From [Borrelia] tanukii (GTDB lineage Bacteria; Spirochaetota; Spirochaetia; Borreliales; Borreliaceae): a DNA stretch of 64,000 bases. The position numbers were made by a program, and so were the translations under genes. This document shows, piece after piece, positions 9,775 to 20,182 of the stretch. Numbering within the stretch: the stretch's first letter is position 1; each line of letters begins with the position of its first letter. The stretch covers positions 124,001 to 188,000 of the forward strand of contig NZ_CP124038.1 of the NCBI RefSeq assembly GCF_030436345.1. The letters are read 5' to 3'. The notes under the pieces were generated by a model that worked only from the letters and a program-made list of their open reading frames with translations, ran no database searches and was not told the DNA's origin.

Positions 9775-11664
9775 ATGACCAAAAGAATACTTAATAACAA
9801 ATATCGAATAAAAACAATATTAACAATATTTTTAGGCATAACACTGCTAACTATTTACAAATATTTCACACTAATGGTCTTCAATAACATCCCAGACAAC
9901 ATGATATCTTCAAAGTCAAGTGATATTGTCAGAAGAGGAACAATTTACGATAGAAATGGCAAACCAATAGCATTCTCTTCAAAGTCCTACTCAATTGGAA
10001 CAAATCCTCAAAAAATAGAAAATATTGTCAGTACATCTGAAACTCTTGGTGCAATACTCCAAATTGATTCAAAAATTTTAAAGGAAAAGCTCTCTTCCAA
10101 TAAAGGATTTTTATATATAAAAAGAAAAATAAAAAGGGAAGAATCGGATTTAATTAAAAGAATTCAAGCTGAAGGCAGACTCTCAAACATTGCTTTATAT
10201 CCTGATTACACAAGAATTTATCCTTTCCGCCATGCTACAAGTAATATTACTGGCTTTGTAGGAACAGATAATCTTGGCCTTGAGGGTATTGAATTTTCTC
10301 TAAATAGCATATTAGGAAAAGATCAGACCAAACAACAATTTTTAAATGAAGAATTAGAAACAAACAACATCTACTTAACAATAGACATGAATATACAACA
10401 AGGTATTAGCAAAATAGCTAAAAAATACTTTGAAGAAAATAATCCTGAAAGTTTAATTACTTTAGTAATGAACTCTCAAAATGGAGAAATATTGTCTATG
10501 GTTCAATTTCCTCAATATGATGCAAACTTTTATTCTGAATATCCTGAAGAAATACGAAAAAACCTTTCTTCTTCGTTAACCTATGAGCCTGGAAGTATTA
10601 ATAAAATTTTTACAGTTGCAATAATATTAGAAAGTGGAAAATTAAATTTAGAAGAAAAATTTTTAGACAACGGAATATATCAAAAACAATTTCCATCGGG
10701 AGAAAAAATTACAATCAAAACTTTAAATCCTCCCTATAAGTATATCGACTCTACAGAGATTTTAATTTATTCATCAAATGTAGGAATAGCTTACATTACC
10801 GATAAAGTTAGCAATGAATACTTTTACAAAAAACTTTTAGATTTTGGATTTGGTAAAAAAGTTGGATTTCCATTTCCCGGAGAAACAAAAGGACTCTTAA
10901 ATCATTACTCAAAATGGTCAGGACGAAGTAAAGCTACAATTGGATTTGGACAAGAAATAGGGGTGTCAGCGGTTCAAATATTACAAGCTGCAAGCATACT
11001 AGGCAACAATGGAATAATGTTAAAACCTAGAATAATAAAAAAAATAAGCAACAATAAAGAAGAAATTATTAAAGAATTTGATAAAGAAGAAATAAAAAGA
11101 GCAATATCCAAAAATTCAGCACAAAAAGTTTTAAAAATGATGAGAGAAGTTGTAAATAAAGGTGGAATTCCAAATCTTAAAATTAAAAACCTTGACATTT
11201 CTGCAAAAAGCGGAACATCTCAAGCTATTGACAGAAAAACCGGCAAATACTCAGAAGAAGACTATACATCTTCTATCTTGGCAATATACCCCACAGAACA
11301 ACCAAAATATATTATTTACATTGTATACAGATATCCAAAAAAAATAATATATGGAACAAGAATAGCAGCTCCAATGGCAAAAGAAATAATAGAATTTATT
11401 GAATACCAACAAAATACAAGCGCATATAAAAAAATCAAAATGCCATCAAAAATCAAAATTCCTAAAATTACTACTAATTATAAAAACGACACACACTTGC
11501 CCAATTTTATAAATCTTTCCAAAAGAGAAGTAGTAGACATATTAAAATACTATAAAAATACCATAAAAATAAAAATAAATGGCGATGGATTTGTCTACAA
11601 GCAAAGTATATCCCCCAATACAAAATTAGAAGATATAGCAGAACTTGAACTGTATTTAAAATAA
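9775..11664 (+). CDS. Class B penicillin-binding protein (FtsI/PBP2 type) with C-terminal PASTA-like domain
   Basis: A membrane-anchored DD-transpeptidase that cross-links peptidoglycan. The N-terminal anchor (TILTIFLGITLLTIYKYFTL) is at about 14-33. The dimerisation motif RRGTIYDRNGKPIA follows near residue 53. The active-site motifs are SINK at 274-277 (within YEPGSINK), SSN at 333-335 and KSGT at 478-481. The last ~60 residues (LPNFINLSKREVVDILKYY ... GDGFVYKQSISPNTKL) look like a PASTA domain. The SxxK tetrad reads SINK where STxK is usual. Start ATG 9775 is preceded by AAGAGGT. The stop abuts the stop of the convergent acyl-CoA ligase. Division versus elongation role cannot be decided here. 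Confidence 0.93.
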   Translation: MTKRILNNKYRIKTILTIFLGITLLTIYKYFTLMVFNNIPDNMISSKSSDIVRRGTIYDRNGKPIAFSSKSYSIGTNPQKIENIVSTSETLGAILQIDSKILKEKLSSNKGFLYIKRKIKREESDLIKRIQAEGRLSNIALYPDYTRIYPFRHATSNITGFVGTDNLGLEGIEFSLNSILGKDQTKQQFLNEELETNNIYLTIDMNIQQGISKIAKKYFEENNPESLITLVMNSQNGEILSMVQFPQYDANFYSEYPEEIRKNLSSSLTYEPGSINKIFTVAIILESGKLNLEEKFLDNGIYQKQFPSGEKITIKTLNPPYKYIDSTEILIYSSNVGIAYITDKVSNEYFYKKLLDFGFGKKVGFPFPGETKGLLNHYSKWSGRSKATIGFGQEIGVSAVQILQAASILGNNGIMLKPRIIKKISNNKEEIIKEFDKEEIKRAISKNSAQKVLKMMREVVNKGGIPNLKIKNLDISAKSGTSQAIDRKTGKYSEEDYTSSILAIYPTEQPKYIIYIVYRYPKKIIYGTRIAAPMAKEIIEFIEYQQNTSAYKKIKMPSKIKIPKITTNYKNDTHLPNFINLSKREVVDILKYYKNTIKIKINGDGFVYKQSISPNTKLEDIAELELYLK

Positions 11665-13557
11665 TCAGATAAATAAATTTTTAATTTCATTTTTATAAAA
11701 ATTTAAAATATAACTTCGCTTAATATCCATTTTAATTGACATTTCCTTACCAACTTCAAATGGTTTTTCTAAAAGAGTAAACTTCAATATCTGCTCAAAA
11801 GGCTTAAACCCATTAGTTCTATTGATTAATTTTTTTATTTCATCATTTATAGCCTTAAGAACAATATTATTTGCAATAATTTGTCGTCTATTGCTAGCAT
11901 CAAAAATTTTTTGTCCAACACTTTCTAAATATTTATTTATTTCTTCAAAATTTGGAAGAATAAGAGCGCCTAAAAATTTTTGATCTTGCCCTACAACAAC
12001 CGCTTTTTCTATTAATGCTGATTCTTCAAGCTTAATCTCAATTGGAGCAGGTTCAACATTCTCTCCATTATTCAAAACAATTGTATCTTTTTCTCGGCCA
12101 ATAATTTGAACAACATTGTCCTTAGATAATTTTACAATATCACCTGTGTTTAAAAAACCATCAGAACCAATAATCCTACAAGTTGCTTCTTTGTCCTTGT
12201 AATATCCAAGCATTACTTGGGGGCCTTTTACAAACAAAATTCCTTTTCCGGGCTTTTTAAGCTTATTTCCATCAGCATCTCTAATCTCAGCATCAGTTCC
12301 AGGTAAAATTTTACCACAAGTCCCAATAATCACTTTTTTATACTTATTAGAAGCTACTCCAGGAGAAGTTTCTGTCAATCCATAAGCATTAGCAAGTTCA
12401 ATACCAATTGAATTAAAAAATCTAACAACAGATAAAGGCATACTCCCGCCACCAGTAATTCCAACAACAAAACTATTACCTAAGATCTTATTTATTTTAT
12501 TAAAAATCAAAATATTTCCCAAAGCTTTAAAAGGGAATAATAAGATTAACCCAAATATTCCCAAAATTTTCTTTATAGGGAAAAATAAACTAAACCCATT
12601 GTCCGGATAAAGCCCCATTACCGATCTATAACAAATATCACTAAGAAATGCCAATTTTATAAAAAAATGAAAAATTATTCTAGAAATAAACGGTTTCTTA
12701 GAAACTTCTTTGTAAATATTTTGCCTTATTGCAATCCAAAGCCTAGGAACAGCTGCAATATAATGAGGATTAATATTTTTAATATCATCAAGCATTGCCC
12801 TTGGAACAATAGTGGAAAATAAACAAACCATACCCTTGAGAAAAATATTGTAAGAAAAAGATCTTTGAAAGGAATGCCAAATTGGTAAAATGCACATAAA
12901 TATTTGACCCACTTGCGTATCAACCATTAAGCTAAAACTAGAAACCTGATAAAGAAGGTTGGCATGACTAAGCATTACCCCTTTTGGATGACCTGTTGTT
13001 CCAGAAGTATATATTATTGTTGCCATGTCATTAGAATCAACTTTACTTGCAATGTCAATAATTTCTAAGTCCTTTCTTAATTTTTCCCCAAATGAAATAC
13101 AATCGCTATAAGTATAAATTTCAAAATCACTATACTTTAATCTATCTTCTTTGGCTAAATTTTCAATAATAATAAATATCGGTTTTACTGCAAATTTAAT
13201 TTGAACAAACATATCAAGAAGATTTAAATTTTCTAAAATAACTACACATGGAAGAACAGAGTTAAAAATAATTTCAGCTTCAAAAAGAGTAACATCAGAA
13301 CCTTTTGGAATATCAACAGCACCCAAAGATAAAATTGCAAAATCTATCACGGTCCATTCGGCCCTATTTTCAGAACAAATAAATATTTTATCTTGATGTT
13401 TAACATTGATTGACTTTAAAAAGGAAGCAAGCTTTAAAACATTGTTTTTTAAGTCGCCATAAGTAACATGGGCATATCCATTGCAAACTTTATATATTTG
13501 AGCAATCTTATCCTTTTGTTGATCAGCCACTTCAAAGAATGCCTTTGCTATTGACAT
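11665..13557 (-). CDS. Long-chain fatty acid-CoA ligase (AMP-binding)
   Basis: Activates fatty acids through an acyl-adenylate to acyl-CoA. The 630 residues contain the AMP-binding P-loop YTSGTTGHPKG at about 183-193, the NAYGLTETSPG motif in the middle, and the FLNTGDIVKL hinge region before the C-terminal subdomain. It lacks a signal peptide; a moderately hydrophobic stretch near 335-350 could touch the membrane. Borrelia cannot synthesise long-chain fatty acids, so an importing or activating ligase fits its host-lipid scavenging. Start ATG 13557 has a strong AAAGGAGGA. The gene-free region upstream (13558-14013) probably carries its promoter. Confidence 0.92.
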   Translation of the reverse strand: MSIAKAFFEVADQQKDKIAQIYKVCNGYAHVTYGDLKNNVLKLASFLKSINVKHQDKIFICSENRAEWTVIDFAILSLGAVDIPKGSDVTLFEAEIIFNSVLPCVVILENLNLLDMFVQIKFAVKPIFIIIENLAKEDRLKYSDFEIYTYSDCISFGEKLRKDLEIIDIASKVDSNDMATIIYTSGTTGHPKGVMLSHANLLYQVSSFSLMVDTQVGQIFMCILPIWHSFQRSFSYNIFLKGMVCLFSTIVPRAMLDDIKNINPHYIAAVPRLWIAIRQNIYKEVSKKPFISRIIFHFFIKLAFLSDICYRSVMGLYPDNGFSLFFPIKKILGIFGLILLFPFKALGNILIFNKINKILGNSFVVGITGGGSMPLSVVRFFNSIGIELANAYGLTETSPGVASNKYKKVIIGTCGKILPGTDAEIRDADGNKLKKPGKGILFVKGPQVMLGYYKDKEATCRIIGSDGFLNTGDIVKLSKDNVVQIIGREKDTIVLNNGENVEPAPIEIKLEESALIEKAVVVGQDQKFLGALILPNFEEINKYLESVGQKIFDASNRRQIIANNIVLKAINDEIKKLINRTNGFKPFEQILKFTLLEKPFEVGKEMSIKMDIKRSYILNFYKNEIKNLFI

Positions 13558-14013
13558 ATAATCCTCCTTTTAACAAAAATTAACATGGTTTATTATATCA
13601 TTATTAACCATAAATTCATAAAAATTATTTACAAAGCCTCCTGCTGTAAAAAACATACAAAAAGCTAATAAAAATAAAAACTTGAAAAATCAAAACAAAG
13701 TTTAAAAAATATTTAATAAAAAAATAATTTAGAATCTAAAATTAAATTTCCGTTTTAATGTTTTCACAAATAATATTTTTCCTCAAAATACCTAAAACAT
13801 CAAATTGTTTTTATAAATATAAAAACAATTCTATTGCTAAGATTTATTTTATCACCTTTAAGATAATCAGTCACTCTTTCTAAAAAATCTCTTTATTTTC
13901 TTTAGAAATGCAAGAAATATAATTAATTTAACAAAAGACATAAGGTGTAAAAGAGGAATTCTTTACTTATTACAGAAAACCCAAAAAAGTAAGTAAAATT
14001 CTACTCCCAAGCA
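13558..14013. other. 456-base intergenic region with several inverted repeats, no gene seen
   Basis: This is the longest gene-free stretch in the window, between the end of the efflux operon and the start of the acyl-CoA ligase gene, both on the minus strand. I find no open frame longer than about 30 codons with a Shine-Dalgarno on either strand. It is extremely AT-rich. Inverted repeats are at 13803-13830 (12-base arms), 13877-13884 with 13901-13908 (8-base arms), and 13962-13968 with 13991-13997 (7-base arms). It may hold the terminator of the bes operon, the promoter of the ligase gene, or a small RNA. Confidence 0.6.
13803..13830. repeat. Perfect 12-base inverted repeat, 4-base loop
   Basis: The arms AATTGTTTTTAT (13803-13814) and ATAAAAACAATT (13819-13830) pair perfectly around AAAT. 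The stem is almost all A-T, so it would be a weak RNA hairpin, but on either strand each arm includes a run of five T's. A terminator-like or protein-binding role is possible. It is the most regular structure in the gene-free stretch. Confidence 0.6.
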
Positions 14014-14322
14014 TTAATTCCTCAAAACAAAAAAATTAATCCCTTCTGTAGGGTAAGAACGATCCAAATTATCTACAATATCTTTCAACCTATTAACAAT
14101 AGATTGATTGGAGGTATAAATAATCAAAATAAAATTTTCTTCAGGCCAAACACCATTTCCATGTTTTTCCCCTTTCTTGCCTTTTCCATAAACATTTTCT
14201 ATCTTAGAATAATATATAGGCTCTCCTAACTCTTGCTCTATTTTTTCTATACATTCAAGAACATCAAGCTCTAAAGATAAGTTAGAAATTATTTCAATTC
14301 TATATCTATAAAATTTAATCAT
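14014..14322 (-). CDS. PII-like small protein at the end of the RND efflux operon
   Basis: A 102-residue soluble protein. I chose ATG 14322 because GGGGA lies 5 bases upstream, and it starts one base after the efflux pump stop codon; the longer frame to 14343 would begin with TTG. The middle reads VENVYGKGKKGEKHGNGVWP-like (actual: IENVYGKGKKGEKHG, then GVWPEENFILIIYT) and the end EGINFFVLRN. This resembles the GlnB/PII-like fold: beta strand, helix, a T-loop rich in G/K, then 'vWpe.N..i.iy', helix, and 'egi.fvl'. PII-like proteins of this kind are known next to RND efflux genes in other bacteria. Ligand and partner are unknown, and the fold assignment is by eye. Confidence 0.6.
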   Translation of the reverse strand: MIKFYRYRIEIISNLSLELDVLECIEKIEQELGEPIYYSKIENVYGKGKKGEKHGNGVWPEENFILIIYTSNQSIVNRLKDIVDNLDRSYPTEGINFFVLRN

Positions 14323-14323
14323 A

Positions 14324-17300
14324 TCAATCCCCATCTTCTTCAAATAGATTATTATAACTACTTTTAGTTAAATTATTAATTTCGAATGGTTTTTCAACAT
14401 CTACACTAGACGACACTCTTTTTAACCTAAGTTTAAAACTTGAAACAATATTGGAAAAAATTTCGAAAAGCATGGGAATAAAAAACAAAGTAAGAAATGT
14501 ACTAGCTGTCATTCCACCAATAAAAGTGAATGCAATTGGCTTTAGAAGTTCATTTCCACTCCCACTAGAAAATGCCATCGGAATAAGCCCTATTATTGAA
14601 GTTAAAGAAGACATTAGAATTGGTCTAAACCTTGAACGGCAAGATTCAATAATTGCTTCTCTTAGGCCAAATCCTCTCTTGATCAATAAACCAGTATAGT
14701 CTACAAGAACAATTCCCGTATTTACAACAACACCAACAAGCATAAGCATTCCAATTGCAGCAAAAATAGAAAGTTTTTCTCCTGCAAGAAAATGTATGAG
14801 CACAACTCCTATAGCCGTTAAAGGAATTGTAAAAATAATAATAAAAGGTTTTAAGAAAGATTCAAATTGAGAAGCCATAATGCCAAACACAACAATAATA
14901 GCCATCATAATAATTATTTTAAACTGATTCATAATATTTGAAAATTCATTATACTCTCCTTCAACCTTAAGCGCTGTGCCCTCTTTATGGGGTACTTTAT
15001 TATTAATAAAATCTATAACTTTTGCGGTTATTTGAGTTAAATTATCATTTGGAGAAATGCCCGCATTAAGATAAATAGTTAAAGCCTGATTTTCTCTGTA
15101 AATAGATTCGGCTTTATTAGTTTTTTCAAAGGTAGCTATTGACGAAAAAGGAATTTTAACTCCAGATGAATTTGTAATAAATATTTTTCCTAAATCTTTT
15201 AAATTTTGAACATCCATTCTATCAAGCTTAAGAACAATATCATAATTAAGCCCATTCTCTACATATTGCCCAGCAACAACACCATTAACATTGGCCTTCA
15301 ACTCATTTAAAATGGTATTCATGTCAATACCATAATTGTATGCTAACGCTCTGTCTATCTCAACACTAATTTGAAGCTGAAAATCACTTACACTAAGCCT
15401 TGGATTTACAAGTTCCGGAATTTCCTTTTTTAACATAGAAACTAAAGTTTTTCCATAATCTTTTATATATTCGAAATCATTTGCTGAAATTTTAATTTTA
15501 ATAGAATCTCCACCACCTAAAGCATTGCCGCTGGAAGACTCAATATTAAATTCAGGATAAAGATTTCCAATACGATTCATAATTTTATACTTAATAGCAT
15601 CGTAATCTATACTTTTAATCAACTTGTCTCTTAACTCCTCCTTAAGAGGAAACAATACGTTGAAAGTTATTCTCTCGGCATTCATAGTAGAAATAATGCT
15701 TTTATATCCTTTAGCCTCACTTTTTACAATTTCTAAAAATCTATTAGAATAAAATTTTGCATATTCCAAATTAGTTTTATGAGAAAAATTCAAATTAATA
15801 AAAATTGAGTTGTCTTTTCCTCTATCAAAAGTTGTCACATCTAACAATAATCCTAAAAGCAAACTACCAATAAAACTAAAAAAAACAATAAGCCCAAAAA
15901 TCAATTTGTGATTTAAAACTATATTTAATAAATTGATATACAAAAATTCTAAAAAATAATAAACACTAGCAAAAAAAGCATCGATTTTTCTAATAAAAGC
16001 ACTCTTAATATTTTTTTGAAAACTTGTGTACAAACCTACATAATGGCTTGATAAAACAGGAACCAAAAAAATCGCAACTAAAAGAGAAACTCCCAAAGAA
16101 ATAACAATCGTAAATGAAAAGTCTTTAAAAAAATCTCCATATACCCCAAGTTCTGATTTGAAAATAAGAAATGGACCAAAAACACAAATAGAAGTAAAAG
16201 TTGAAGATGTAATAGGCAACATCATCTCTTGAGCTCCTAGGATGGAAGATGAAATAAGCTTTGCTCCTTTTTGCCTATATTTATATATATTGTCTATTAC
16301 AACAATTGAACAGTCAACAACCATTCCAATACCAAGTGCAAGACCTGCAAGACTCATAATATTAAGAGAAATATTTACAAAATACATTAAACAAAAGGTC
16401 AAAACAATTGCTATTGGGATAGAAATTCCAATAATTATTGTGGCTCTAAAGCTTCTTAAAAAGAAAAAAATAACAAATATTGCTAGCATAGCCCCAAAAT
16501 AGGCTGAATTTACAACCGTTGAAATGGACGCTTTAATAAAATTAGTACTATCAGAAGCAATTTCCAATTTCATATCTTTAGGCATAGATAATTTTAATTT
16601 TTCTATTTCGCTCATAACAACGTTAGAAACTGCAATAGAATTAGCATCACTACGTTTTTGAACCGATAAAGAAATTGAAGGCAAACCATTATATTCAACA
16701 TATTCTGACAAATCTTCAAAATCGGTTTTAATATTAGCAATATCTTTAAGTTTTATCTCAATAGCAGATGAATTTATGCCAGAAGAAATGTCTGGTATCT
16801 TATAAGCTATGACCACATTGCCTATCTCTTCAATTGATTTAAATTTTCCAGACACCTGAACCAAATATTCTAAGTTGTTCTCCAATATATTACCAGCTGA
16901 AAGTTCAAAATTTTGAGATGCTATAATCGAAGATATTTTTGACAAAGAAAGCCCATAAGACTCTAATCTGTTTTGGGAAACTTCAATTAAAACGCGTTTC
17001 TTGCTTCCGCCATTAACAGTAACAATTGCAACTCCATCAAGCCTTTCAAGCCCAGGTTTAATGATCTCTTCAGCATATCTTTTAAGCTCAGAAACTGGCC
17101 TTACAGAATTAATAACAATTTCCATTACAGGAATATTTTTAAGATTGTATCTAAAAATTCTGGGTGTCTGCGATTTACTGGGTAATGAGGACTTTACTAA
17201 TTCAAGAGCATCTCTAATTTCATTTAAAACCAAATCTAAATCGGTTCCATGATAAAATTCAAGTGAAACAGTACTACTCTCTTTAGAAGAAATACTATAT

Positions 17301-17536
17301 ATATTTTTCAAATTCTTTACTGAACTCAAGCCACTTTCAAGAACTCTAGAAACACTCTCTTCAACTTCTCTAGGAGAAGCACCAGGATAAACAGTATGAA
17401 TACTTATTTGAGGAATATCAATTCCGGGCAAAAGGTCTACTTTTAATCTTGAAAAGGTATACAAACTTATCATCATTAACAATGAAAATAAAATTAACAT
17501 TGTTATTGGTTTGCCAACTATTCTCTTTACCAACAT
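14324..17536 (-). CDS. besB: RND efflux transporter BesB (inner-membrane pump)
   Basis: A proton-driven RND pump of the AcrB/HAE family, which in B. burgdorferi exports antimicrobials together with BesA and BesC. The 1070 residues show the duplicated RND plan: a first transmembrane helix (ITMLILFSLLMMISLYTF), a large periplasmic loop beginning LKVDLLPGIDIPQISI, a helix bundle with GIGMVVDCSIVVIDNIYKYR, a second helix (IFGLIVFFSFIGSLLLGLL), a second periplasmic loop and a final bundle. The conserved Asp of 'vvD.siVviDN' is present. Start ATG 17536 follows GGGAGAT. The gap to besA is 18 bases. Confidence 0.95.
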   Translation of the reverse strand: MLVKRIVGKPITMLILFSLLMMISLYTFSRLKVDLLPGIDIPQISIHTVYPGASPREVEESVSRVLESGLSSVKNLKNIYSISSKESSTVSLEFYHGTDLDLVLNEIRDALELVKSSLPSKSQTPRIFRYNLKNIPVMEIVINSVRPVSELKRYAEEIIKPGLERLDGVAIVTVNGGSKKRVLIEVSQNRLESYGLSLSKISSIIASQNFELSAGNILENNLEYLVQVSGKFKSIEEIGNVVIAYKIPDISSGINSSAIEIKLKDIANIKTDFEDLSEYVEYNGLPSISLSVQKRSDANSIAVSNVVMSEIEKLKLSMPKDMKLEIASDSTNFIKASISTVVNSAYFGAMLAIFVIFFFLRSFRATIIIGISIPIAIVLTFCLMYFVNISLNIMSLAGLALGIGMVVDCSIVVIDNIYKYRQKGAKLISSSILGAQEMMLPITSSTFTSICVFGPFLIFKSELGVYGDFFKDFSFTIVISLGVSLLVAIFLVPVLSSHYVGLYTSFQKNIKSAFIRKIDAFFASVYYFLEFLYINLLNIVLNHKLIFGLIVFFSFIGSLLLGLLLDVTTFDRGKDNSIFINLNFSHKTNLEYAKFYSNRFLEIVKSEAKGYKSIISTMNAERITFNVLFPLKEELRDKLIKSIDYDAIKYKIMNRIGNLYPEFNIESSSGNALGGGDSIKIKISANDFEYIKDYGKTLVSMLKKEIPELVNPRLSVSDFQLQISVEIDRALAYNYGIDMNTILNELKANVNGVVAGQYVENGLNYDIVLKLDRMDVQNLKDLGKIFITNSSGVKIPFSSIATFEKTNKAESIYRENQALTIYLNAGISPNDNLTQITAKVIDFINNKVPHKEGTALKVEGEYNEFSNIMNQFKIIIMMAIIVVFGIMASQFESFLKPFIIIFTIPLTAIGVVLIHFLAGEKLSIFAAIGMLMLVGVVVNTGIVLVDYTGLLIKRGFGLREAIIESCRSRFRPILMSSLTSIIGLIPMAFSSGSGNELLKPIAFTFIGGMTASTFLTLFFIPMLFEIFSNIVSSFKLRLKRVSSSVDVEKPFEINNLTKSSYNNLFEEDGD

Positions 17537-17554
17537 AACACATCTCCCAATAAA

Positions 17555-18541
<987 letters not shown>

Positions 18542-19801
18542 TTAATCTAATGAATTTATTAAATCCTTATATTCAAGTATAGAATTGGAATAATTCAATT
18601 TATCTTCAATGAACTTCAAATCACTCTGCTTATAAACAAGCTCAATATCATTCAATTTAGAAAGATCCATGACTCCGGAATTAAAAGCATTAAATGCCAT
18701 TTGATAATTTTTATTAGCTAATTCTACATTAATTTTAGAAGCATCAAGAATCGCTTTATATCTTCTAATATCTTTTCTTTTTTGCACAATACTAGATTTT
18801 AAATTTCTAATTTTAGCTTCAATATTGTTTTGCAATATTTTTAGTTGGTAATTGTTATCTTGAATTTTTGTGAAACTCTTTGAAAATGGAAATATTTCAG
18901 TTAAACCATAATTTAAGCTAAAAGACGCCAAAAATCCACTTGAAAAACCTTTAGAATTTTCATGAAATGATCTATAAGGAGAGTAAGAAAATGACAACGA
19001 AAGACTTGGTAAAAAAGTATCCAGCCAAAGCGAATCAATAAGCTGCTCTGCCGTTTTTAAGCGCATATTTAGCTCTCTAATCTCTAATGCTTCATTAAAA
19101 TCTAACGCCTCATTAAATACGGAAAAATCTATCGTCTCGTCTGGCAATTCTCCAATAATTTCAAAATCTTGATCCGGGTCTAATCCTATTAATAATTTGA
19201 AAATTTCTTTCGATTTTTCAAAATTAATAATTTGACCATCTAAATCTGGTTGCGATTTTTTATGCTTAAGCTGTGCATCAAGAAAATCTATTTCTGATAT
19301 TAGTCCATTATTATAAGCAATTCTAGCTTGCTCAAATTTAAGCTTACTATTTTGTATTTGACTCTCAAAAACTTTTAAAGTACTCTTTAGCGCTATCAAT
19401 TGATTGTACGATTTAAGAACATTTAGCTTAATATTACGAACAGCACTCTCTCTTTCTATTTTTGCATTTTCATACTCTAACATAACAAGTTCAATTCTCT
19501 TTAAAACAGAAGGGGACAAAGAAAGACTAATCGCAACTCCAAAACCCAAACCCCAATAATCTCTCTCAAACTCACTCAAAGCAGAAGAATTCCTGCTGAG
19601 TGTAGAGCTAAGGTTAACATTTGGAACAAAAACATTCCATGCATTATTTTTATAAAGTTGTTTCATATTTTCCTTATATAAAGCATTTTCTGAATCCAAG
19701 CTGCTTTTTAAGGCCATATTTACAGCTTGTTCGGGTGATATTTGAATAATTTCAGCAAAAGAAAAAGAGACAGTCACAAAAATTAAAAAAAATTTTTTAA
19801 T
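18542..19801 (-). CDS. besC: TolC-type outer-membrane efflux protein BesC, probable ATT start
   Basis: The outer-membrane channel of the BesABC pump. TolC-family repeats of helix and strand are seen (KLNVLKSYNQLIALKSTLKV with FEQARIAYNNGLISEIDFLD; later NKNYQMAFNAFNSGVMDLSK). The only canonical in-frame start is GTG 19777, which leaves just MTVSFSFA of a signal peptide. Reading upstream in frame gives IKKFFLIFVTVSFSFAEIIQ, a complete signal peptide, preceded by AAAGGTGG with 6 bases to an ATT codon at 19801-19799. No ATG, GTG or TTG lies between. I therefore place the start at ATT, a rare initiation codon. A sequencing error (ATG read as ATT) is the alternative. Confidence 0.8.
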   Translation of the reverse strand: MKKFFLIFVTVSFSFAEIIQISPEQAVNMALKSSLDSENALYKENMKQLYKNNAWNVFVPNVNLSSTLSRNSSALSEFERDYWGLGFGVAISLSLSPSVLKRIELVMLEYENAKIERESAVRNIKLNVLKSYNQLIALKSTLKVFESQIQNSKLKFEQARIAYNNGLISEIDFLDAQLKHKKSQPDLDGQIINFEKSKEIFKLLIGLDPDQDFEIIGELPDETIDFSVFNEALDFNEALEIRELNMRLKTAEQLIDSLWLDTFLPSLSLSFSYSPYRSFHENSKGFSSGFLASFSLNYGLTEIFPFSKSFTKIQDNNYQLKILQNNIEAKIRNLKSSIVQKRKDIRRYKAILDASKINVELANKNYQMAFNAFNSGVMDLSKLNDIELVYKQSDLKFIEDKLNYSNSILEYKDLINSLD

Positions 19802-19891
19802 TTGAAGCCACCTTTGTAATAAAAATTATAAAACCTAATTAATATTTTCAATCCGTTTGATTAATTATTATAATATAATACAATTCTAAAT

Positions 19892-20182
19892 ATGAACATT
19901 TTTAAGATTTTCTTTATCTTAAATTATACTCTTATTTTTTTAATAAAAATTTACCAAAACACTTTATCTAAAGTATTTGGACTACAATGTATATACAAAC
20001 CTACTTGCTCAAAATATTCAATTGAATGTCTTAAAAAATACAACTTACTAACAGCATTAATATTAATGACACTAAGAATAACAAGATGTAATGCATTATT
20101 CAAAGGAGGAAATGATTTTATTCCTAAATACAATCCTATTTTAACATCTTTAAAAGAATTTCAAAAAAGATTAATCAAATAA
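19892..20182 (+). CDS. yidD: Membrane protein insertion efficiency factor YidD
   Basis: A small peripheral membrane protein thought to assist YidC-dependent insertion. The 96 residues contain the family signature [13 protein letters not shown] with a second Cys downstream ([21 protein letters not shown]). The N-terminus is hydrophobic ([20 protein letters not shown]). The last 12 bases overlap the end of the convergent proX gene. No Shine-Dalgarno precedes the ATG, and a TATAAT lies at 19874-19879, only 12 bases before it. The gene is away from rpmH/rnpA, where yidD often lies in other bacteria. Confidence 0.93.
   Translation: MNIFKIFFILNYTLIFLIKIYQNTLSKVFGLQCIYKPTCSKYSIECLKKYNLLTALILMTLRITRCNALFKGGNDFIPKYNPILTSLKEFQKRLIK

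Noticed and set aside
13586..13672. Plus-strand frame of 28 codons within the 456-base gap.
   Set aside because: Too short, no ribosome-binding site, composition like non-coding AT-rich DNA.
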